Shown here: one piece after another, positions 56,797 to 64,000 of the stretch
Position numbering within the stretch: the stretch's first letter is position 1
Layout of the letters: each line of letters starts with the position of its first letter
Assembly: GCF_014844055.1 (NCBI RefSeq)
Contig: NZ_CP062167.1
Coordinates: forward strand, 2,185,501 to 2,249,500
DNA from: Aureimonas sp. OT7
GTDB lineage: Bacteria; Pseudomonadota; Alphaproteobacteria; Rhizobiales; Rhizobiaceae
Direction of reading: 5' to 3'
DNA: 64,000 bases
Notes under the pieces: generated by a model
Databases searched by the model: none
What the model was told of the DNA's origin: nothing
Seen by the model: the letters and a program-made list of their open reading frames with translations, nothing else
Translations under genes and position numbers: made by a program

Positions 56797-57085
56797 TTGC
56801 CCTGCATCCCCGCCATTCGCCCAGCCATCGACATTCTCCGCCCACGTGTCGCCCCTGCGCTCAAAGTGGCCGACGCCATCTACACATCGCCCGAATAGCG
56901 CCAGTTGGCCGTCTCCATGAAACGGGAATGCGGCTCGGCTTGTGAGAAGTGGACGGCCACCACCAGCGGAATTGTCTGCGACCATTTCCGAGAGAGATGC
57001 GCGACGGCGGTGCTACGCTCGATTGTCGCAACGCTATGTTGATGTTGTATGAAATGTCATTCACTGAAGACTTCGCAACCCAGGC
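56797..57085 (+). pseudogene. broken HNH endonuclease
   Basis: Segments of a phage-type HNH nuclease can be read in order but not in one frame. IYTSPE is followed by TAG where the family has tryptophan, then RQLAVSMKRECGSACE and IVCDHF; a shift gives DGGATLDCRNAMLM; a second shift gives CMKCHSLKTSQPR, the CxxCH..KT zinc motif. A nonsense codon and two frameshifts make it a pseudogene. It fits the phage-type genes to its left. Confidence 0.72.
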
Positions 57086-58283
57086 GCGAGTGGGTGCAGC
57101 GTCAGGGTTATGCTGCCTCTCGGCCTCCACCCGCTGCCTGAGGAGACGGTGCAGTCCAGCAAGTGCATTTTCAGCCGTAGGCGACGCTGGAGAGGCGCAG
57201 GCCAATTTAGAGTGCATTGGAAGTGGCAACGTTTAGATGCGCTTCAGGCGACGATCTTGAGCGAATGCGCAGGCATTAACCAGCAGCTCGAACCTTATTG
57301 ACCGGGGGCGGATTTGAAACGGGAATTTGGTCGCGCTCTTGTTACTAATGCACTTCCGCGCTGTTGCATCTTCAATGCACAGAAACGGCTAGACGACCTT
57401 CGGCAACGACAACCCGGCGAGGAACGTAAATTGGCCCACCGTTAAGAGCCGCTATAGCGTCTGCCTGTTGCAAAATGAACGACCGATGCTGCGTTCGCCG
57501 GTGCCACCTTAGTAAGGATTTCATGATTAGAGACCTGCGCTCGACGCGGCGCGAATGACCGCATGAGGGCAGGGCATCTAGAAGCGGTGGTTTGACCGTT
57601 CATTGCCCCTGGCGTCCTTGTCCTGCTGATTGATCAAGGAGGCGAGGTCGCTCGGATGGTACGTATGCTGTCAACTCTACGAACGACCCAAACGCGGCGG
57701 TATATTGAATGAAAAATCATTCAAGTCATGTTGACGATGACTGAATGTGCCTGCCGATTGCTTCTAAAAGTGGTTCCTTGGAGTGACGCTTGAGCTACGG
57801 ATTGCCTGACAGTTCTGCGGGTGAATCAAACGACCAGCTGGATCAGTGTAAGTCATAAAAAGTTGATGACCGTTGGATCCGCCCCGCCTTGTGCGCGCGC
57901 AAGGATCAAAGATGTAAACGTGCCCCACCCGGGGTCAACTTAAAACCGCATGCTGGGGTAGTGTGCCGCCGGCGGGGGATCAAAAATTTTCCGGCCGGGT
58001 GATCCCGCCGCCGAGCCTTTCTTAAACGTCCGCTTTGCGCCCCAACCCAGTCGTTCACGGCGCACCCATACGTTCCTAGAAGCGGACATCAAGCCGGCCG
58101 TGTGAAATTTTGCTCATCGATGAAGGTGACTTCCTGATCCGCTCGAGAACGATCTTGGCTTGCACTGTGTAGTCGCCTTGCCCCCGGTCCTCATCACGTG
58201 TCGTCTGCATACTCTTAAACCGCGAATGGAACAGTCTACGAAAGGCACGCTCAAAACGCACCAGACATAGTAAGGGGCATGTT
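57086..58283. other. gene-poor stretch of decayed DNA
   Basis: No convincing gene was found in these 1.2 kb. There are short frames without binding sites or recognisable products, and one 20-base palindrome at 57705. The composition appears more AT-rich than the left part of the window. It probably holds remnants of the phage morphogenesis region. Confidence 0.5.
57705..57724. promoter_or_regulatory. palindromic site, copy 3
   Basis: TTGAATGAAAAATCATTCAA is a perfect eight-base inverted repeat around AAAA, related to the sites at 54941 and 55025. No gene follows closely. Confidence 0.45.
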
Positions 58284-58370
58284 GTGCAGTCATACTGTAC
58301 AGTCCGCCCACGCAATCCCTTGTTATTGCTTGAGTCTCGGGCTACCCGGACTGCGGCCGGCAGCAAGTCG

Positions 58371-58802
58371 ATGGTGCGGCGCACGGTACTGCCGGCTGCG
58401 GCGGCGGCCATGCTGGCGCTGGCCGCTGGGCTTGGGATCGGCTGGCAGGCAGCCTCTGTCGAACCGCGGGTCGTTGCTATTCTTCTGGATGATGCAGGCG
58501 TCCCGCGGGCGATGGTGGAAGATTTCGGAGACGATACCGCGCGTCTTCGCTTTCTCGCGGCCGTCGAGGTGCCGGACGATCGCGTGATGCAGGTGTGGAC
58601 GCTGCCCTCTGCCGATATGGGCCCCAGATCCATGGATCTCTTGCCGGACTCCCGCGTGACACGGCTGGACGATTTCAACCTGCCGCCGCCGGCAAACGAC
58701 CAGCTCTACGAGATCACGCTCGAGCCCGAGGGTGGATCGCCAACCGGGCTGCCGACCGGGCCCATCCTGGCGAAGGGTTTCGGCGCCTTCCAGACATACT
58801 GA
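58371..58802 (+). pseudogene. anti-sigma factor (RskA-type), N-terminally truncated
   Basis: The reading frame holds a membrane helix (VLPAAAAAMLALAAGLGIGW) and a periplasmic domain with VVAILLDDAGVPRAMVEDF, MQVWTLP and LYEITLEPEGGSPTGLPTGPI, matching the C-terminal part of RskA-like anti-sigma factors. The cytoplasmic zinc-binding domain that holds the sigma factor is missing and no ECF sigma gene lies upstream. It is a fragment from which a functional protein is not expected. It abuts the integrase remnant. Confidence 0.8.
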
Positions 58803-59421
58803 TGCGATGGATGGACAAGCGCCTGCCTTGCCACCCTTCGCTACCCGTCAAAGCTCGCGAAAGGGAAACTGGGACGCTTGGCAAAGGGCTGCGCGCGGGC
58901 AGAGAAGGCATGCACCCATACGCGGTGGCAATAACTGAGCTTCTCTGCCTGACGGGGTGCCGAGTGGGCGAGATCGCTAACTTGCAATGGTCCGAGATCG
59001 ATGATGAGGTCCAGTGCCTTCGCTTGGGCGACACAAAAACCGGGAGGAGCGTTCGACCTGTAGGAAAGCCGCTCTTGATTTCCTTAACGCCTGAGCTCGT
59101 TAAGTTGGCTCCCCGTTCGTCTTTCCTGTACTGCGTGGGAGCGGCAGCTATCAAGGCATCAAGCGAGTGTCGCGGAAGATCTTCGAAGCTGCTGAGATCG
59201 ACAGCGCGAGCAGGCATACCATTCGGCACACGTTCGCAACGGTAGCAGCCGGCCTTGGATACTCAGATGCGATCATCGGCGGCCTCCTGAGCCATGCCAG
59301 CCGGGGCGTGACGTCCCGGTATTTGCGCCGGCCGGACGAAGCGTTCGTTGCAGCCGCTGATGCCGTATCAACGAAGGTCGCGTGGCTGGCGGTCGACGAT
59401 CGCGATGCAGATGGTCTCTGA
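58803..59421 (+). pseudogene. second tyrosine integrase, truncated and frameshifted
   Basis: The N-terminal half is missing. The remaining sequence starts around PVKARERETGTLGKGLRAG and carries the catalytic arginine segment LLCLTGCRVGEIANLQWSEID. A frameshift near 59110-59122 leads to another frame with FPVLRGSGSYQGIKRV, HTIRHTFATVAAGLGYSD, LLSHASRGVTSRYLRRPDEAF. Both parts align with one phage-type integrase, so this is a pseudogene left by a second element. Confidence 0.85.
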
Positions 59422-59831
59422 ATCGGCCGAGAAGGCATCGTTAACGCGCGTTTGGTGGAATTCCGGTGGTCCGTCTAGCGCGACGAAGGCAGCCCCATGT
59501 GGCGGCCTCGAGCGCTCGTGTTGCCGTGGCGGCGGCCCACAACAGATTAGCCCCGCGGGTTTCGCGTAGCTCTTGTTCAATACCGGCCCTTTTTGAGGGC
59601 TGAAGTTAACCCAACGCGTTGAACCTCATAACGAGGTAGCGCTTCTGCGCATCAAGCCCAGAAGCCTTCGGCGGTTTGACCGCAAGGCGATCGTCCTCTG
59701 ACGGTGGAAGCAGCAGACGATCCCGCTTTTCCACGTGGGACAGATACGCATCAGAGTTCGGCAAAATCTTTGCAAGTTAGCTTCGCGTTTCAGACCAATA
59801 TGAGCGGACGCGCTAGCTTGTAGTGAATTGA
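59422..59831. other. intergenic stretch without a supported gene
   Basis: These 410 bases hold a few short frames but no ribosome binding site with a recognisable product. Nothing else was recognised. Confidence 0.5.
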
Positions 59832-60491
59832 TTAGGTGTTCGCGGTAGCAATCGCTACGATCAACGTCAGTCCAAGCATGAGCATGGCGCCGACTAGTAG
59901 CGTTCCCAGAACTCGCAAAAGTGCCGAAAGTGCCCTGACGCCAGCGTGCGCTGTAAACCAACGCGTCAGTACCGCCGCGTACCAGAGTAGTCCAAGCGCG
60001 AAGACGGCGGAACCGGTTACAACCTCTCCGATTGAGCCGTACCGCCCAACCGTTGTTGCGATATCGAAGATTAGTACGAAGGGCGCTGCGACATAGCACT
60101 GGCTGTAAAAAGCTGGGCGGAGCGTATCGCGCGTGACAGCCAGTCCTTTCAGGCGGACGCTCTGCACTGAAAACAGGAGTGGAAACAGACTGAATAGGAC
60201 GGCGCGGAAAACAAGAAGGTTGCGCCCGTCTGCCAATATGCCGGTCAACTCACGCGTGGGTATCGCATAGCGCAGCTCAACGAGATGGGCGATCGCTAGT
60301 GTCAGGAACAAAAATATTGGCGGGCTGAGTGCTTCCGCAAAGCGTGACTTCGGGTCTCCCGTCAGTTCAAGCTGCGCATAACTCATCATATACTGGGGCC
60401 GGCGCACGCACCGCCAAAAAGTCAAAGGGTAGAAGAGAAGCCAAGAAACAATCTCGTAGAGGAGCTCCTCAACGGATTTCAAAAGGTTCAT
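59832..60491 (-). CDS. membrane protein, 219 residues
   Basis: The protein starts with an amphipathic helix (LKSVEELLYEIVSWLLFYPLTFW) and has four to five hydrophobic helices (ALSPPIFLFLTLAIAHLV, VFRAVLFSLFPLLFSVQ, VAAPFVLIFDIATTVG, GSAVFALGLLWYAAVL, LLVGAMLMLGLTLIVAIAT). It resembles Yip1-type integral membrane proteins only loosely. Function unknown. ATG at 60491 is preferred to TTG at 60500. Confidence 0.65.
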   Translation of the reverse strand: MNLLKSVEELLYEIVSWLLFYPLTFWRCVRRPQYMMSYAQLELTGDPKSRFAEALSPPIFLFLTLAIAHLVELRYAIPTRELTGILADGRNLLVFRAVLFSLFPLLFSVQSVRLKGLAVTRDTLRPAFYSQCYVAAPFVLIFDIATTVGRYGSIGEVVTGSAVFALGLLWYAAVLTRWFTAHAGVRALSALLRVLGTLLVGAMLMLGLTLIVAIATANT

Positions 60492-60584
60492 AAAATCCAA
60501 ATGGCTTTCCCCACAGTGCTGCGCTTTTGCCTCAATATCAGCGGCCGGACGACAGCGGCTCTACCTTTAGGACAGCTTAGTCGG

Positions 60585-61085
60585 TCACCTGACCATACGC
60601 CGTAACACGTCACTATGGAAAATGAAGTGCTGCGACAGCGCGCCAGCGATATGAACGCCGATGAGCACGAGCAATGGCGTCCAAAGCAGGGTGTGGAAGC
60701 CCGCAAGCTCATCAGACTCCGTTAACCAAGCAGCAAGCCCCAAGGATGGCATTGCTAAAAGGCAGGCGTAGATCCCCGCGTGTGTGATCTTCGCAAGCAG
60801 CGTGGCCCAGCTCGGTTCGTTAACAGGGTAGGGCGGGCGGCCATTTTTGATGCGATCAGCCAATCTGATGACGGCAGCTACCAGGACAGACGTACCAGCA
60901 ACAATGTGTACCCACCCGAACGTTTGAATAGTTGAGTTCAGTGCAGCGCCCTCGGTCGTGGCGTCCCAAAGACCCTCCATGTACTCGGACTCCAACCATT
61001 GCAGGAGGATGAGCGCGACGATTACCCAATGAAGTACACGGCTTAGCCGCGTCCATGAGCTACCTTGTCGATCAACGTAAGACAT
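60585..61085 (-). CDS. cytochrome b561 family protein
   Basis: The 166-residue protein has four membrane helices with heme-binding histidines: RVLHWVIVALILL, FGWVHIVAGTSVLVAAVIRL, KITHAGIYACLLAMPSLGLAAW and GVHIAGALSQHF. Such proteins pass electrons from quinol to periplasmic acceptors. ATG at 61085 was chosen. Partner genes are not clear; a second, broken b561 gene lies at the window end. Confidence 0.87.
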   Translation of the reverse strand: MSYVDRQGSSWTRLSRVLHWVIVALILLQWLESEYMEGLWDATTEGAALNSTIQTFGWVHIVAGTSVLVAAVIRLADRIKNGRPPYPVNEPSWATLLAKITHAGIYACLLAMPSLGLAAWLTESDELAGFHTLLWTPLLVLIGVHIAGALSQHFIFHSDVLRRMVR

Positions 61086-61235
61086 GCTGCTGGTCCACTT
61101 TCTGACGGCTGCGATTGACACCCGCGACGAAGAGACCACAGTTACATCGCAACAGCATTTCCCGAACTATACAAATTTGAAACCTTTGCTGACATGATTG
61201 GCGAAGTCAGCACGTGTCAGGCCATGGGGATCGAG

Positions 61236-61940
61236 CTACCCCACCGCCGTTCCTACGATCGCACCAATTGCGGCCGTAACTGTCATTGCGAGCGCGCCCC
61301 AGAATGTGACCCGTGCAGCAGCCTTCGCCATTCCCGCGCCGCCTGCCGCAGCGCCAACAAATCCGAGTATTGCGAGCGATACCAGTGCTGAACCTGACAC
61401 GGCCCAGCTGGTGAGATTGGCAGGTGCGAGCACAGCGGCCAGAAGTGGCAAGGCTGCTCCTATGGAAAATGCCGCCGCAGATGTCAAAGCTGCTTGCACA
61501 GGCCGGGCCGTCGCCTGTTCGAACATGCCGAGCTCGTCCCGCAGATGCGTGCCGAGCGGGTCATGTTCCATCAGTTGCCGCGCCACCTCGACTGCAAGGT
61601 TTCGTTCCAAGCCGCGATTTTCATAGATGCTCACAAGCTCCTCCAATTCCGCCGCCGGCTCTTCGCGCAGTTCCTTAGTCTCGCGTTCAATGTCAGCCTT
61701 TTCCGTGTCCAGCTGCGAACTGACTGAGACGTACTCGCCGGCCGCCATGGACATCGCGCCAGCTACTAGGCCAGCTGTCCCGGCGATCAGAATGGCGCTT
61801 GTGGATGCTGAGGCTGAAGCTACGCCGACAATGAGGCTGGCGGTTGAGACGATCCCATCGTTTGCGCCGAGGATCGCTGCCCGGAGCCAACCAATTCGCG
61901 CTACAAGGTGGCGTTCGCTGTGAACTCGTGGGTTCAGCAT
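61236..61940 (-). CDS. VIT1/CCC1 family iron/manganese transporter
   Basis: The 234-residue protein starts with WLRAAILGANDGIVSTASLIVGVA, the family signature, then AGAMSMAAGEYVSVSSQLDTEKADIERE with metal-binding acidic residues, a cytoplasmic helix (ELREEPAAELEELVSIYE), and three more membrane helices. Members export or sequester Fe2+ or Mn2+. Its location near mntP suggests a manganese or iron detoxification cluster. Confidence 0.92.
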   Translation of the reverse strand: MLNPRVHSERHLVARIGWLRAAILGANDGIVSTASLIVGVASASASTSAILIAGTAGLVAGAMSMAAGEYVSVSSQLDTEKADIERETKELREEPAAELEELVSIYENRGLERNLAVEVARQLMEHDPLGTHLRDELGMFEQATARPVQAALTSAAAFSIGAALPLLAAVLAPANLTSWAVSGSALVSLAILGFVGAAAGGAGMAKAAARVTFWGALAMTVTAAIGAIVGTAVG

Positions 61941-62048
61941 TGCTAGCTTCCAGTACCTGAGCTTATCTGAACTGCAACCAGCCTAGCGCCGTGTTCGGGC
62001 TGTTGAGACCTGCGTATTTCCCGGTGCACCAACAGGATCCAGGATAGC

Positions 62049-62651
62049 ATGACCCTATCTCAGTTTCAGCACTATCGCCGAATTGTACTGGCGGTCCTTA
62101 TCATGCTGATTTCGGCCGGCCTGCTCTTCGTCGGGTCGAAGGGAAGTGAAGCGCGACACGATAACATCGAGGCTGTTGGCTTAGGTCTCATCGTCATCGG
62201 CATACTTGGCCGACTATGGTGTACGCTATACATCGGGAACCGTAAGAGCGCGGTGCTGGTGGATGTGGGCCCATATTCGATAACGCGCAATCCGCTGTAT
62301 CTCTTCTCGAGCGTCGCTGCGGGCGGGGTCGGTGCGCAGACAGGCAGCATTATCCTGTCCTTGCTGTTCTTCATCGGATCGGTCGTAGCATTTCAACTCG
62401 TCATTCGACGGGAAGAGCGCTTCCTGAGTAGCGCGTTCGGGGCACCATATGAGACTTACCTACAGCGTGTCCCACGTTTTTGGCCATCGATACAAGGATG
62501 GCGAGATGAGCCCGTACTCACCATTTCAACCGGGAGGCTATACACGACGTTTCAAGATGGCCTCGTCTTCTTCGCTGCGAAACCAGCCTTCGAGTTCGTC
62601 GAGTACCTACAGCGTTCGGATGTCCTGCCAGTTCTTCTGCGGCTTCCGTGA
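62049..62651 (+). CDS. isoprenylcysteine methyltransferase-like membrane protein
   Basis: The 200-residue protein has four hydrophobic segments and the PEMT/ICMT C-terminal motifs: VDVGPYSITRNPLYLFS (SAM-binding region) and RREERFLSSAFGAPYETYLQRVPRFWP. The methyl acceptor is unknown. It is divergent from the VIT gene with a 108-base gap and ends 140 bases before the riboswitch region. Confidence 0.85.
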   Translation: MTLSQFQHYRRIVLAVLIMLISAGLLFVGSKGSEARHDNIEAVGLGLIVIGILGRLWCTLYIGNRKSAVLVDVGPYSITRNPLYLFSSVAAGGVGAQTGSIILSLLFFIGSVVAFQLVIRREERFLSSAFGAPYETYLQRVPRFWPSIQGWRDEPVLTISTGRLYTTFQDGLVFFAAKPAFEFVEYLQRSDVLPVLLRLP

Positions 62652-62791
62652 ATTTACCTGTTCGACTCATTAATCCGTTACAAGGGAGCGACGTGGTAAG
62701 GACGAAATTGTTTGTCGCCGCCAGTTGCAAATGCAAATCAAAGACATTTAAGATATTGATACTGTTTGCCAATTTGGCTTTGATGTTGTAG

Positions 62792-62930
62792 GACGCCCCT
62801 TATCGGGGAGTAGCTACCGTTGCGAAACGGGGGCGCGTCAACACACTCGTGCACGAGCACGTGGCGCGTTCAGCCGAACAGGCCCAGCAAGACCGTGGCA
62901 ACCGTTTCACCGCTTGCGGACAGGTGCGAC
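62792..62930 (+). promoter_or_regulatory. yybP-ykoY (manganese) riboswitch upstream of mntP
   Basis: The leader begins with a CCCC/GGGG stem (about 62796-62808) and the hallmark GGGGAGTAG at 62805-62813, then internal stems, and CAAGACC at 62888-62894 with a closing CCGCTTGCGG region. This order matches the Mn2+-sensing yybP-ykoY class. It lies 37 bases before mntP, a known target of this riboswitch. The call rests on motifs and position, not on a covariance search. Confidence 0.75.
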
Positions 62931-62966
62931 GGGCGCCCGGTTCCGCATGTCCGTTGGGTTGTTCTC

Positions 62967-63524
62967 ATGTCTCCCTTTACCATTGCCGTACTCGCAGTCA
63001 GCATGTCAGTCGACGCCTTTGCCGTCTCGGTTGGACGCGGTGCTGCGATCGGGCAGCCCCGCTTTTCCGAAACCCTTCGCACAGAAGCGGTTTTCGGTAT
63101 TGTTGAGGCAATCACGCCGGTCATCGGTTGGGCTGCCGGCGTTGCCGCAAGCAGCTTTGTCGAGGCAGTCGATCACTGGATTGCATTTGGACTGCTCGGC
63201 GCCGTCGGCCTGCACATGCTCTTCTCCGCCCTTGTCAAGAAGGAGCAAGATGCGCCGGTCGGACGATCGATGACCGTTCTTCTCGCGACGGCTATCGGTA
63301 CGAGCCTAGACGCTATGGTCGTGGGTGTGTCGCTGGCGTTTCTCGACGTCAACATCGTGGTCATCGCAATCGCGATCGGTCTGGCAACGTTTCTCATGTC
63401 ATCCGGCGGCATGCTCGTCGGCCGCCTGATCGGAGAACGGTTCGGCCGGATCGCGGAGGGCATGTCAGGCGTTGCCCTTGTGTTGCTGGGCGCATCAATC
63501 CTGATCGAGCACCTCAGCGCATAA
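62967..63524 (+). CDS. mntP: manganese efflux pump MntP
   Basis: The 185-residue membrane protein has six hydrophobic helices and the MntP signatures [16 protein letters not shown] and [19 protein letters not shown] with acidic metal-binding residues. It exports Mn2+ across the inner membrane. ATG at 62967 fits family length. The manganese riboswitch upstream should raise expression when Mn2+ is high. Confidence 0.95.
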   Translation: MSPFTIAVLAVSMSVDAFAVSVGRGAAIGQPRFSETLRTEAVFGIVEAITPVIGWAAGVAASSFVEAVDHWIAFGLLGAVGLHMLFSALVKKEQDAPVGRSMTVLLATAIGTSLDAMVVGVSLAFLDVNIVVIAIAIGLATFLMSSGGMLVGRLIGERFGRIAEGMSGVALVLLGASILIEHLSA

Positions 63525-63550
63525 CCGGGCACAAGGTCAGCGGGTCGGGA

Positions 63551-64000
63551 AGATGGCGGGATACCGATGCGCGTTATGGATTGGTGAGCCGGTGCCTGCA
63601 CTGGGCTGCCGCCTACCTCCTCGGCTGGCAATTCACCACATTGCTTGGTTGGCGCATCCTCGGTGATGGAGAGTTCATGCGCACGATCTCCAACTTTGGA
63701 CCCTATCATGGGACAGTCGGCGTGCTCGTCCTTGCAATCTTTGTTCCGAGGTTCTGCTGGGCATTCCTTAACCGAAAACGTCGCCGGCAACCGGACGGTT
63801 CAGTGTGGTCCGAGTTGGCGCGCGGTGTTCATATAATCTTCAACGTGCTCATGTTCGTGGTTCCCGCTCTTGCGCTACGTCGCGCATATGGAAACGGGAA
63901 AGGCTATGACCATTGGGGGCTACGCTTATTCCCGCCACCGGCCGAGAAATGCCGTGGCTGACCGCTCCCGCCGACATGCTTCATGGCCCGTTGGCTTGGA
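63551..64000 (+). pseudogene. cytochrome b561 family gene, apparent frameshift, partial
   Basis: The frame encodes RWRDTDARYGLVSRCLHW, YHGTVGVLVLAIFVPRFCW and GYDHWGLRLFPPP, typical of b561, but reaches TGA at 63959. One frame over, WLTAPADMLHGPLAW continues the family's last helix. A single missing A in the AAA tract at 63947-63949 would restore the frame. No in-frame start precedes RWRDT either, although GTG at 63584 is possible. It runs off the window. It is either a pseudogene or a sequence error. Confidence 0.75.

Noticed and set aside
56949..57236. A 95-codon frame containing DGGATLDCRNAMLM
   Set aside because: This is one frame of the broken HNH gene; the rest of the frame does not resemble a protein family.
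58076..58678. A 200-codon minus-strand frame
   Set aside because: It is the antisense of the anti-sigma remnant and has no recognisable domain.
50000..64000. Insertion sequences or transposases in the island
   Set aside because: No DDE or Y1/HUH transposase motifs or terminal inverted repeats were recognised; the mobility genes seen are tyrosine integrases.

Overview
The window (about 64 kb, high GC) comes from an alphaproteobacterium, most likely of the order Hyphomicrobiales (Rhizobiales). The evidence is gene content and order: the LdtR/LdtP pair, HdaA rather than Hda, Bpt, a CBP3-type ubiquinol-cytochrome c chaperone followed by DUF177, plsX, fabH, ihfA and a MerR gene, an NDUFA12 subunit, and GatB together with an aspartyl-tRNA synthetase. 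I cannot name the genus.

Positions 1-50,200 read as ordinary chromosome. In order they hold the end of gatB, NDUFA12 and DUF2155 genes; an unusual tandem array of three short reading frames (about 2.1-3.25 kb); GST, rlmJ, an old yellow enzyme and a molybdopterin oxidoreductase whose 3' end is tandemly duplicated; purMN; a PerM-type permease with hdaA; ppk-ppx; a probable D-apionate lactonase/sugar ABC transporter operon with a FadR-type regulator and operator; rnd and aspS (divergent); parC; an iron-dependent alcohol dehydrogenase; bpt, an RDD protein and hemB; ldtR-ldtP; a glyA-nrdR-ribD-ribE-ribH-nusB cluster; bamE; a fatty acid/phospholipid cluster ending in ihfA and a MerR regulator; small envelope genes; and a toxin-first type II toxin-antitoxin pair.

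At 50,286 the 3' half of a tRNA-Lys(UUU) gene marks an attachment site. A P4-type integrase follows, then genes of a decayed prophage or satellite: an AlpA-like protein, a Rha-like fragment, a candidate ADP-ribosyltransferase, conserved phage-type hypotheticals and a broken HNH endonuclease. Coding density is low from 54.4 to 58.3 kb. At 58.3-59.4 kb an N-terminally truncated anti-sigma factor abuts a truncated, frameshifted second integrase, which looks like a recombination scar.

The right end (59.8-64 kb) carries accessory membrane and metal genes: a cytochrome b561, a VIT1/CCC1-family transporter, an isoprenylcysteine-methyltransferase-like protein, mntP under a probable yybP-ykoY manganese riboswitch, and a second cytochrome b561 with an apparent one-base frameshift at the window edge. 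No intact tRNA-Lys is seen to the right, so the far end of the island is probably outside the window.

The most unusual element is the array at 2.1-3.25 kb. Each of three units has a leader hairpin, a strong ribosome binding site, a 29-codon reading frame that differs between copies largely by synonymous or conservative changes, and a 3' hairpin that keeps its pairing while its sequence changes.
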